In this document: piece after piece, positions 55,186 through 64,000 of the stretch | Layout: every line of letters begins with the position of its first letter | Position numbering within the stretch: position 1 is the stretch's first letter | Assembly (NCBI RefSeq): GCF_003265705.1 | Contig: NW_020313005.1 | Coordinates: 15,882,419-15,946,418, forward strand | Reading direction: 5' to 3' | Length of the DNA: 64,000 bases | Source of the DNA: Callorhinus ursinus | Lineage: Eukaryota; Chordata; Mammalia; Carnivora; Otariidae | Notes under the pieces: model-generated | What the model was told of the DNA's origin: nothing | Databases searched by the model: none | What the model saw: the letters and a program-made list of their open reading frames with translations, nothing else | Translations under genes and position numbers: made by a program

Positions 55186-56142
55186 ACATCATGGTTCTTC
55201 TTGGTGAAAGGACAAAGGCAGCAATGTCCTGACAGTTCTATGAGCTCTGTATGGATCCAGAGACTGAGGCTACGGAGGAAAAGGGAACTAACCCTTCACG
55301 GTGACCCAGCAAGTAAGAGGCTGAGCCTGGCATGGGAACTCTTGTCTCCTGATTGCCAGCAGGCATCGTCATGCACTCCAGGCAGCCTACCAGTTTTACC
55401 TCCAGCGTTACCAAGTTCGAACGTGCTGAGAAGAAAATGTATGAATAAGGAAACACTCTGCAGTATTCTAACAGCGAGAGAAAGTCAGGCTCTCGGGGTT
55501 CTAGAACAGGGACTGGCATTCCCAAACTCCTATTGCTGTTCTGTCTCCCTTCTACCAGGAGAGGAACGACAGTCACAGCTGTGACATTGTTGGCTATAAA
55601 GGCTTACTGGACGACCTCTTAGGGGAATATGTGATGTATGCATGGGAGTGGGAAGAAGCAGGATTAAAGGGTGTTTTCTCTTCTCTCACCAAAGGGAACA
55701 ACTCCCCTGCAAAGCAATGAAATGGCAATGAGCTTTGAAGAGGGCTTCCTCACCACCAAGAAGCCAGTCCTGGATTTTGATGCTATGTCATTTAGCACCG
55801 TTCCTTTCCCACCAACTGTCTGATATGACACCATGGAGCTAAATAGCAGAGCTGCTGAAATAACAGTCAAGGGAGAGGGAAATTAAGACACATCAGCAAG
55901 GGAGAAGAGATTTTTTTATGCAAGGAAGAGAATAAGACAGTAACCAATGAAACAGACAGAAGCAAGATGTCTGTGCCAGGTGGCAGGAGGCAGAGAAATC
56001 TTTCATGTGGCAACTAAGTCTAGGATGACAGGGATGCACTGAGCAGAGAAGCCGTGACAACAGCCTGGATTAACACGAAGCTTCTCATAAACATTTACTT
56101 ATTTGATCACCTTGCCACCCTATGTGAAGAGGCTAATAGTAA
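55186..56142. other. Unique DNA, no gene seen
   Basis: Overlapping frames at 55201-55584 (plus) and 55238-55576 (minus) have no domain. Confidence 0.45.
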
Positions 56143-56264
56143 CCTTTATCTGACTTTAGTGGGCTAAGCATATGGCTCATGAGCTCAGAAGTTCTCATTC
56201 TTTAACTTCAACAAGAGAAGGCTAGACCAGAGGAGGGGAGAAAGGGCCACAGGGAGGGCAAATT
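56143..56264 (+). repeat. Inverted repeat, left arm
   Basis: Its reverse complement aligns with 57732-57854 at roughly 80% over about 122 bp, including the exact 17-bp block TCTCCCCTCCTCTGGTC. Similarity fades on both sides. Family unknown. Confidence 0.8.
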
Positions 56265-57277
56265 TGCCAATTTGACGTCTATCATTTCACAGTGAGTTCT
56301 CAAAGTAAGGGCAGATATGCATCTAGTACCCAATCATAGTGCTTTTTGACCAGACTGTACTGCTTAAGCCAATGCCAATGTATTTGTTCAAGGGACATAG
56401 CAATGGGTTTTCCAGATGATGGAGGGCAATACAGAACAGGTATGTGGCACAGATATTTGAATGGAGAACAGCTGTTTTAAGATCCTGCCATGCTTTCAGC
56501 CCTTGTGAATGCTACTCCTTTGCAGCAGGAACATCTATCACTGGCAGGGAGCACTGAGTCTGCCCTCCCTGTCACCTGCCTCATGTCTAAAAGGGACATG
56601 GAAGATCTGGGCATAAATATTATGATAAGGTCAGTGTCTCCCAGCTCAGCTTGTGATTTGTCTAGGAGCAAGAATAAATATGTACAAGTTTTCCTCTGAC
56701 ATGATTTTCTCTCTTCCTTGGACAGGTATCTATACAGGTCCCCTCCCACCCCCTCCAAGTCCCCAAATGGTGGAGCTTTCTCAGAAGAAAGTCTTGGTTC
56801 TCCTACCATATTTTCTTATGTCTCCCCTAGCCCCCATTCTTTCCACTAACCCCTGCCAAGTGAAAAGGTCTTCATCAATTTGAAGACTATCGGTCCCATT
56901 ACCACTGTTAATGGGGGGTTTTCTGTGAGCCTGCATTCTGCCTGGCCATGATCTATTCTTTTTTTGTGGCATCAGAGGAGTCCGAGACTCTACTACAGGT
57001 AAGTGAGAAAATTGACTTGCCAGTTACCAGTGATGTAACCTTACAAACTCCAGGACTCACCATTTAGAATAAAATTCTTCTCAAGCTGGATGAGACCTCC
57101 AGAATAATAAAATGTTAGAGGTCAACAAGATCTTAAAGATTTTCACTTAAACTTCTGCTTCAGTAGAAGAGGAACCTGCAGTCCAGAGAAGTTAAAGGAC
57201 TTGTCCTTCAAGTCACTCTTTCCTCAATGTTCTTCCTACTACTCCAACTCACCTTTCATTCATCCTGCCCTCATGTT
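56265..57277. other. Unique DNA between the inverted arms
   Basis: No exon, transposase-like frame or known repeat recognised before the SINE. Confidence 0.45.
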
Positions 57278-57294
57278 TAGGTACAATTACTTTT

Positions 57295-57490
57295 TTTTTT
57301 TTAAGATTTTATTTATTTATTTGACAGAGAGAGAGATAGGGAGAGCAGGAACACAAGCAGGGGGAGTGGGAAAGGGAGAAGCAGGCCTCCCGCGGAGCAG
57401 GAAGCCCGATGTGGGGCTCGATCCCAGGACCCTGGGATCATGACCTGAGCTGAAGGCAGACGCTTAACGACTGAGCCACCCAAGCGCCCC
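57295..57490 (-). mobile_element. CAN-SINE, antisense
   Basis: Poly-T, AAGATTTTATTTATTTATTT, ends GAGCCACCCAAGCGCCCC. Exact target duplication TAGGTACAATTACTTTT at 57278-57294 and 57491-57507. Confidence 0.97.
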
Positions 57491-57731
57491 TAGGTACAAT
57501 TACTTTTAAGCCATCCTTTTCCTAAACATCTTATAAGGGAAAGTGTTTTTAAGCTTGGTATGTAGAAGATGATTGAAATGTCTCTCAATCTTTTAAGACA
57601 GGACATGTTATGTAACACCAGCAAACTCTTTAGAATTTTCATTCATCTTCCTGCCAAATTTCTTAAACACTTTCAGTGAATAAAGGAAGGGGATCTACTC
57701 TTATGTACTTTTTCATAGGTGTAAAATAGGC

Positions 57732-57854
57732 GAATTTGCCCTTCCTATGGCCTTGTCTCCCCTCCTCTGGTCTAACCTTCTTTCGATGAAGTTAATGTAA
57801 CAGAACTTTTGTGTTCATAAAGCCATATGCTTAGACCCTAAAGTCAAATAAAGT
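57732..57854 (-). repeat. Inverted repeat, right arm
   Basis: Partner of 56143-56264; GAAGTTAA and AGCCATATGCTTAG are also shared blocks. Confidence 0.8.
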
Positions 57855-58440
57855 TTAGTCCATTGGAGAACTGACTCTTTGCCTAATGACAAAAAGGTAA
57901 TATCTTTAAAAGCTTTCTCTTTTATTTCATGCCAGAGTTAAAGTTGATTTATACGCTGGATACAGCCTGGGCTTCTGGCACCCAGCATGTCAGAGAGGAA
58001 AACTGGGACAGGGAGCAAGATAGGGACCCTCATAGGTGGAGGCTGTAGAATAAAAATGCAGTGGGCAGGTTTCCCCAGTTTTGTACAGTGTAGTTCTCAA
58101 TATGTGCCCATAAGTATCTTGCAAAGCTTTTGAGAAACTGCCAAGAAGCCAAGCTAAAAATACCCGTGGAACAGCGCGATCAAGGAAAAGTGCAGAGATG
58201 GGTGTGAGCTCTCCATGGAAGGTGTGAGACTTAGAGCACGGGCCGACTGTGGCACACGTCTCAGGCTCTTGCTCTGGAGACTGAACCATGAGTCAGTCTG
58301 ATAAGGTTGGGGAGAATGATACATCTGGTTTCAGATTCTGCTATATTTTTGTATCAGTCCAGTCTGATAGTGAAGCCTGTATGTTCAATGAGTCCTGGAA
58401 TTAAAAGTGTAAGAACACACCACTTTGAGGGGAAAGTTTG
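57855..58440. other. Unique DNA, no gene seen
   Basis: Contains GCTAAAAATAC at 58154, a MEF2-like core. Nothing else recognised. Confidence 0.4.
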
Positions 58441-58444
58441 CATG

Positions 58445-58640
58445 AATTTTTGAAACCTTCCGATGGCTCCCCACTACCCTCTGTAACAATTACAACTTGG
58501 CTTAATAAATGGCTTCCCAGTTCTACCCCAGTTTCAGGATCCTACTTCTAACACTAAATCATGTGTCCCTGACAAATATTTTCTCTAGTCTGCTTTTTCC
58601 AGTTATGAACCTTCTGTTCTTAATGATTGGGAACATTTTA
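58445..58640 (+). repeat. L2 LINE relic
   Basis: TCCGATGGCTCCCCACTACC with the following CTTGGCTTAATAAATGGCTT order is L2-like. Very diverged. Confidence 0.5.
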
Positions 58641-59465
58641 CCATTGGCACATTCTCTCCCTCTCTTCCATCGAAATTTAAGAATACTCAGGCTCTCACTC
58701 TCCAGGCACAATGGCCCCACTTCTACTAATCTCTCTGCTCAAGATGTTTCCAAATTGCATTAGCCTCCCCTCAAGTGCCTCTTAACTTGAGGGGCAAACG
58801 ATGGGATAGAAGATGAATGGTGGGTAGGGGGAGAGATTTGCTTTTTTCCTGAGGGTACATCCAGAATCAAATTCTCCATGTTGTTTAAAAACATGCAGAA
58901 TCATGTACTTGTTCATATTTTAAAATAACAATTATTATTTGAGACAAAGAGTTGTCTTGGAGAAATCAGTAGTCTAAAGACAGATGTCACAACATGGGCA
59001 ACCATCCATAGGGCACAAAGAACATAGTTTAAAAAAGTAACATGAAACATTAAGCATTTATATCATGCATAGATCAAGGTGTTTGTCACTCTGATACAAT
59101 TTGGTTAATCTGTCCCTGGCTGTTCCCTTATGAGGGAAACTTTCCCTCCCTTGTACCCTAAATGATTTTCTAAGTCTATTCTTTTTAGAGGACAGAGAAC
59201 AGATTTGTGTGACCTTCTGATGATAGAACCTTCCTGCTGATTTGTGAGAGAGGTTGATTTGATGCTGATTCGTAATTTCTGAGAGATGGATTGAGCTAGA
59301 GGTCATGAAGTGACTCAAGGGAACTGAGTACTATTGATGAACTCTTGGGCAGTTTTTCAAAAATGTAAAATACCTGTTTTCATTTGTTCAGCTTTAACAC
59401 ATTTCTACAATTTTTATTTTTTGTGTATATAGTATATATAATCATTACTTAAAAAGTTAACACTC
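58641..59465. other. Unique DNA, no gene seen
   Basis: AT-rich; nothing recognised. Confidence 0.4.
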
Positions 59466-59641
59466 GGGGCAACTGGAAGGCTCAGTTGGTTGAGCGTCGA
59501 CTTTGGCTCAGGTCATGATCTCAGAGTCCTGGGATTGAGCCCCACATCAGGCTTGCTACTCAGCGGGAGCCTGCTTCTCCCTGTCCCTCTGCTCCTCCCC
59601 CACTGCTCATGCTCTCTCTCAAATAAATAAAGTCTTAAAAA
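59466..59641 (+). mobile_element. CAN-SINE
   Basis: Head GGGGCAACTGGAAGGCTCAG. Target duplication AAAAAGTTAACACTC before (about 59451-59465) and after (59642-59656). Confidence 0.95.
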
Positions 59642-59656
59642 AAAAAGTTAACACTC

Positions 59657-61075
59657 AAGTTTGCTTTGGAGGTAGGTAGGCTTTGCTTTATCCAGTAACT
59701 CTGAAGTGCTTCACATATCATGGATGGACAAATGGTAAGTTCATTGTTGGCTGGAATCCAGGGAAGTTGAAGCAGCTCTACTTTTCTTGGCGCCAAGAGC
59801 CCTTTGTACCCCCCAGTATCCCATTCTCATCAGAGATCAGGGGCTCTGAGTTGAACGGCATCTTCTGCCTTCAAAAGCAGAACTGTTTCCTAATTTGCAG
59901 TTTATAATGCCCCAGTGGGAGAAAGTAGCATTCAACCTCCATCTTCAGTGCCACTGACAATACTCATGGGTCCTAAATCCCTGAGACAAGAGGTAATTGT
60001 CTCTGGACCCCATATTCTCTTGGCCCTCTTTTCTGTGTTGATCAGACCTGGTGCAGCTTCCCTCTGACCACTGTGCCTCATCCAATTCTGGTGCTGATAT
60101 GTTTCTACAAATTTAGGAGATGTCTGTGCTTCTGAATTCCTGCACTAACCTCCTTAATCCCATTTCACCTTCAGCCAAGCTATCCCTGTCTTCCACCCAT
60201 GGCAGTAACCACAAACTCTTAGGGGCCATTACCAGAGTAAACCTTTGTTCTCTGCAATACCCTATCTGGGTAATTTGGGTGGGTTGTATATTCCTCTGGA
60301 GTTCTTGTCTGAGGCAGCAGTTGGAGGACACCTTTTGGGAAGCAGTGAAGACCTACTCACTAAGAAAATGGAGGCAGGAGAAGAGAGGTTTTTGTTTGTT
60401 TTATGCATAATAGGTGTTTAATAAATATCTATTGAATGAATGAACATGACTGACTGAATGAATATGGTGGAGAGGAGAAAAGGCAGAGAATAAGAGCTCT
60501 AGGACACAAAGCAGATACAGAGAAGGAAGTGAACAGATGAAGATGGACATGGCCTACTCCCACAAAGGATCCCAAGTCCTTTCCTGATGTTTTGTTCTTT
60601 GGAAAATTCCTGTAAGTACCAGAGTGACTTGTCCATGAGTTGGATTGAGGGCAGAGCCCAACAAAGTCCCAGCATGAAGTCACTGTGCCAAAGCAGCCAC
60701 AATGGGAAAATAAGGCATTAGAAAGAATATCAGAATCAGAGGCATTGAGAGCCACATGAATCTGCCTGTCTAACCTGTGTGTTTGTAGAGAGTGGCTGGC
60801 AAGCTGTGAGGTCCAGGGCTCAGGGAAAGTGGGGAAATTGGCAGGGAGGTACCAAGGAAGGGAAGAGGAAAGGGGAAACATGATGCTTGGGAGTATAATC
60901 ACCACACCATCCTTGACCAGGAGTTTATACTTCTTGGCTTCTTCTTGGCTGAAGAGGATGATTTAATTAAGGTGTTTATTTCAGCCACTGAGAAATGGCT
61001 TCTTTGACTACCTTCTCTGAGACTCATGTTTTGTTTCTCCTGAGAACTAAACAACAATGACAAAACCCAAAATAC
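59657..61075. other. Unique DNA with an L2 tail
   Basis: ATAATAGGTGTTTAATAAAT and ATCTATTGAATGAATGAACA at 60407-60446 are an L2 3' tail on the plus strand. The rest is unassigned; the 158-codon minus frame at 60429-60905 has no domain. Confidence 0.45.
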
Positions 61076-61079
61076 CAAA

Positions 61080-61290
61080 TACCCAGAGCTGGACTCTGTG
61101 CTGAGTGCCTTTATAAACTTCCTCACTTAATTTTTTCAGCCCTTTTGTCAAGGAGGTCTTATTTTTCTCCTTTTTTAAGGAACCTGCATCTCAGGGAATA
61201 TGCAACTTATCCCATATCCATTAAAAGAAAACAAAAGCAGAAATAGGATTTGGATTGAGGACCAGCTGACTCCAATTCAAGTACTTATCC
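61080..61290 (-). repeat. MIR SINE relic, antisense
   Basis: GAGCTGGACTCTGTGCTGAG, TTTATAAACTTCCTCACTTA, AGGAACCTGCATCTCAGGGA. Confidence 0.7.
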
Positions 61291-61479
61291 TACTATAACA
61301 TATGTGCCTAGTTCCACCCTCCCCAGAAGCAGTCAAATAGTGTACATCCCAGGAAGGAGGTGATATCTATAAGAAACATGTAGAGGTCCGAGTATGTTGG
61401 GAGTGACACAACTAGAGTCCTAGGTCATAGAATTGGATACAATTGTGGGTAGAAACAATATTAAAATTTAACTTTCACT

Positions 61480-61690
61480 GAACATGTTTACTATGGACCA
61501 CACACGCCTTCCAATAGGACCAATGAAGATGGTACTATTATTTATCTCCAGTTTCTTTCTTTTTTTTAATCTCCAGTTTCAAATAAAGAATCTAAGAGAC
61601 AGGGTCATTAGGTACCTTTTAAAGGATATGCAGCAATAAGTGGTAGAATCAGAATTTGAACCCAGAAACAGCACTCTTAACCTTTATGCA
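61480..61690 (-). repeat. MIR SINE relic, antisense
   Basis: GATGGTACTATTATTTATCT, AAGTGGTAGAATCAGAATTT, GAACCCAGAAACAGCACTCT. Confidence 0.75.
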
Positions 61691-61749
61691 AAGTTGCCTA
61701 TAATGTTAGAGGGAAGGTTTCCAGAATTCACATGCAATCTTAGTGTACC

Positions 61750-62270
61750 TATGACAGTTTTAAAAGATGGCTGCAAATTCTAAGTCCTTATCCCTTGAAT
61801 AAGGGCAGGTGTGTGACTGCTTTGAACAACAGATTCTGGGAATTCGCTAGATGACTTCCAAGGCTGGGTCATCAAAAGCAATGTGGCTTCTGCCTTGTCC
61901 ACTAGCCCATTCCCTTTTGGAGTCTTGGGGCCACTATGTTTTGAGAAAATCCAAACCAAATGGAGAGGTCATGTGGAGGTGCTCGGTCAGAGTCCCTAGC
62001 TCCAACTGAGCTCTCTGCCAAAATCAAGTATTGACCGCCAGAAAGCAAGTAGCCTCTTAGATGTCCAGCCAAGTTGAACCATGAAATGACTGCAACTTCA
62101 GTTGACATCGGAATGCAACAGCATGAGAGACCTCAAGTGAAAATTACCCAACTGACCCCTGCCTTCCCTCCCTTCTCTAACACATGGAGTTATAAAAGAA
62201 ATTTATAAAAGAAAATTGTTTTCAGCTGCTGAGTTGTGGGTACTATGAATATTATATATTCATACCAGAG
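61750..62270 (+). mobile_element. MLT1/MaLR-like solo LTR relic
   Basis: CAAATGGAGAGGTCATGTGG, ATGCAACAGCATGAGAGACC, TCAAGTGAAAATTACCCAAC, TTGTTTTCAGCTGCTGAGTT follow the order of mammalian MLT1-type LTRs. Subfamily uncertain. Confidence 0.6.
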
Positions 62271-62394
62271 CAGCAACCCAGGCTTCCTGGCCAGTCTTTC
62301 CTCCTGCAGTCCTTCCTACAATGCCTCACTAATGAACGGTCCCAAGTTAAAAACAAAACCCCAAAACTGGTAGAGAAATGAACTCTGGGGCTTC

Positions 62395-62540
62395 ACTGTG
62401 TGCCTGACATGTTTGCATGTTAGTTCACTTAATCTTTATGAGCTATCTGAGGCAGGTATTATTCATCCCATTTTAAAGATATGGTAACTGAATCTTAAAG
62501 AAGACAAAAGGCTCTCAACCTAATTTCAAATTCAGAGTAC
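62395..62540 (-). repeat. MIR SINE relic, antisense
   Basis: TAGTTCACTTAATCTTTATG, CATCCCATTTTAAAGATATG: antisense MIR. Confidence 0.75.
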
Positions 62541-62609
62541 TTTCCACTCTCTCACAGTTTTGGCTGAATAGATCAAGGTGAACTCATGGCAGAGCAAGAA
62601 GCAATAGCC

Positions 62610-62825
62610 ACTCTCACCTACCATTGGTTGAACACCTACCATGTTCTAGCCCTGTGCTGGGCCCTTAATATGTTCTTGGACATATTCATTAATGTCTATT
62701 TATTAACCCTATTTATTAATCATTATCATCCCATCATATAGGAAAGGAAACTGAGGCTTACAGAAATTAAGTAACTTGCCACAGTCCTATAGGTGGTAAG
62801 ATAGGAGCCATGACTTAATCCTATG
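62610..62825 (-). repeat. MIR SINE relic, antisense (nearly full length)
   Basis: TTGAACACCTACCATGTTCT, GTGCTGGGCCCTTAATATGT, GGAAACTGAGGCTTACAGAA, TTAAGTAACTTGCCACAGTC. Confidence 0.9.
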
Positions 62826-62899
62826 TGAGCCTGGGCCCACCTGTGTCCTTAATGCACATCCTATGGGGGACATGTAGGGCTGGAAGGGGTGACCTTTTT

Positions 62900-63704
62900 C
62901 TGTCTATTGTTTTTATTGCTGAACATACACACAAACAGAACAACATACAGAAAAATGTGCAGCCCAATGAATTATCAAAAACTAAAAAATCTCAAGCCAA
63001 ATATTGACCACCCAAAGTCAAGAAAACAGAACACTGCCAGTACCCTAGTAACTCCTCCCAATCACTACCTCTTCCACTGTCCTGAAGTTAATAATGAGCA
63101 TTTCTCTTATGAAAACAACCTAAGACTGGTAGTTTGCCCATTTAGAAATTTTATATAAGTGGAATCATACAGCATGTTTTTTGTGTTTACTTTCTTTTAT
63201 TAATGATTGTTTCTGGGATTCATCTATGTTGTTTTGTGTAGCTATAGTTTGTTAATTTTCATCAGTAAATAATATTCCATTATATGAATATAACATAATT
63301 TATTCATTTCATTGGTGATGGACCTTTGGCTTGTTTTCAGTCTTTATTAAAAATTACACTGCTGCTATGACATTCCAATCCATGTCTTTTGGAGGACACT
63401 TGCACACCCTTCTGTTGGGTATATATCTAGCAATAAGGCTGCTAAGTCATAGGAGATGCCTATGTTCAATTTTAGTAGGTATTGCCAAGCAGTTTTCCAT
63501 AGTGGCTGTACCAATTTGAACAATGGCCAGCAGCATATGAGAATTCCTGTTGCTCTATATCCTGGTGAAAATTTTATATTATCACTTCTCTTAATTTTAA
63601 CTAGTCTGATGGGTGTGTAGTGGTATCTCTTTGTGGTTTTCATTTGCATTTCTTTGATCACTACTTAAGCTGAGATATTTTCATTATATAATGGCCATTT
63701 GGAT
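62900..63704 (-). mobile_element. Old L1 LINE, antisense
   Basis: AGTGGAATCATACAGCATGT, AATAATATTCCATTATATGA, GTTTTCCATAGTGGCTGTAC, GATGGGTGTGTAGTGGTATC, TTTTCATTTGCATTTCTTTG: reverse complement of the 3' UTR and ORF2 end of an L1M-type element. Continues past the SINE to the window edge. Confidence 0.85.
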
Positions 63705-63903
63705 TTTTTTTTAAAGATTTTATTTATTTATTTATTTATTTGGCAGTGAGAGAGAGCACAAGCAGAGGTAGCAGCAGAGGGAGAAGGAGAAGTGGACTCC
63801 CCGCTGAGCAGGGAGCCTGAGGCAGGACTCCATCCTAGGACCTTGGGATCATGACCTGAGCCGAAGGCAGATGCCTAACCGACTGAGCCACCCAGGCGCC
63901 CCC
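63705..63903 (-). mobile_element. CAN-SINE, antisense
   Basis: Poly-T, AAAGATTTTATTTATTTATT, ends GAGCCACCCAGGCGCCCC. Target duplication ATTTGGAT at 63697-63704 and 63907-63914. Inserted in the antisense L1. Confidence 0.95.
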
Positions 63904-63914
63904 CCAATTTGGAT

Positions 63915-64000
63915 ATTCTTTTCTGTGAATTGCCTGTTCAGGTTTCTTGTCCACTTTACTTTTAGGGTGTCTGCATTTTAAAATATTCTTTAAATATATT
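63915..64000 (-). mobile_element. Old L1 LINE, antisense, continuation
   Basis: TGCCTGTTCAGGTTTCTTGT, CCACTTTACTTTTAGGGTGT: continues ORF2 antisense and is cut by the window end. Confidence 0.8.

Noticed and set aside
23540..64000. First exon of IGSF9B, the neighbour expected on this side of JAM3 in human
   Set aside because: I looked for its N-terminal signal peptide and Ig-domain start on the plus strand and found nothing; in human it lies further away than this window reaches.
1..64000. CRISPR arrays, operons, riboswitches, rRNA or intact tRNA genes
   Set aside because: This is mammalian nuclear DNA. The regularly spaced repeats are microsatellites, and the tRNA-like sequences are SINE heads with decayed promoters.

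Overview
This window is nuclear DNA of a carnivoran mammal, and only a short piece of it codes for protein. The evidence is about eighteen tRNA-derived CAN-SINE copies (head GGGGCGCCTGGGTGGCTCAG, CT-rich middle, AATAAATAAAATCTTT tail), the 3' end of a carnivore-type L1, and spliced-gene architecture with a CpG island. The SINE wording (GTCATGATCCCAGGGTCCTGGGATCGAG and CTTGTGTTCCCTCTC-type tails) does not look canid or feline. I read it as an arctoid caniform, perhaps a pinniped; that last step is inference from memory of SINE subfamilies.

The one real gene is JAM3 (junctional adhesion molecule C), on the minus strand. Its first coding exon is at 3430-3505, inside a CpG island whose upstream side carries a perfect NRF1 palindrome and three RFX X-box-like motifs. 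Positions 1-3429 are the start of JAM3 intron 1. Everything above about 3.7 kb is 5' flanking/intergenic DNA of JAM3. In human, the flank on this side leads toward IGSF9B, but I find no IGSF9B exon here.

Layout of the flank. 3.7-13.7 kb holds scattered SINEs, L2 and MIR relics, an antisense L1 fragment (about 9.0-9.8 kb) and an old L1 5' region with a younger L1 3' end inside it (11.6-12.8 kb). 13.77-23.9 kb is a decayed minus-strand class I endogenous retrovirus with paired LTRs and broken RNase H, integrase and transmembrane-env remnants. Later insertions are stacked inside it: an L1 3' end, three plus-strand LTRs of a second ERV family, and many SINEs. 23.5-50.1 kb has no CAN-SINE at all and only ancient MIR, L2, MER5A and hAT relics. 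It is relatively GC-rich and holds the candidate regulatory DNA: a TATA/GC-box/CRE-like cluster at 39.66-39.74 kb, a MEF2 plus E-box pair at 35.15 kb and G-quadruplex motifs at 36.9-37.2 kb. 50-64 kb returns to SINE-bearing intergenic DNA, with a pair of inverted about 122-bp repeats at 56.1 and 57.7 kb, an MLT1-like LTR and an antisense L1 running off the end.

No operon, CRISPR array or new protein system is present; most open frames are chance frames in non-coding DNA. The observations most worth checking are the RFX/NRF1 cluster at JAM3, the inverted repeats at 56-58 kb, the 49-bp dispersed match at 41.8/47.1 kb, and the four-deep nesting inside the retrovirus.
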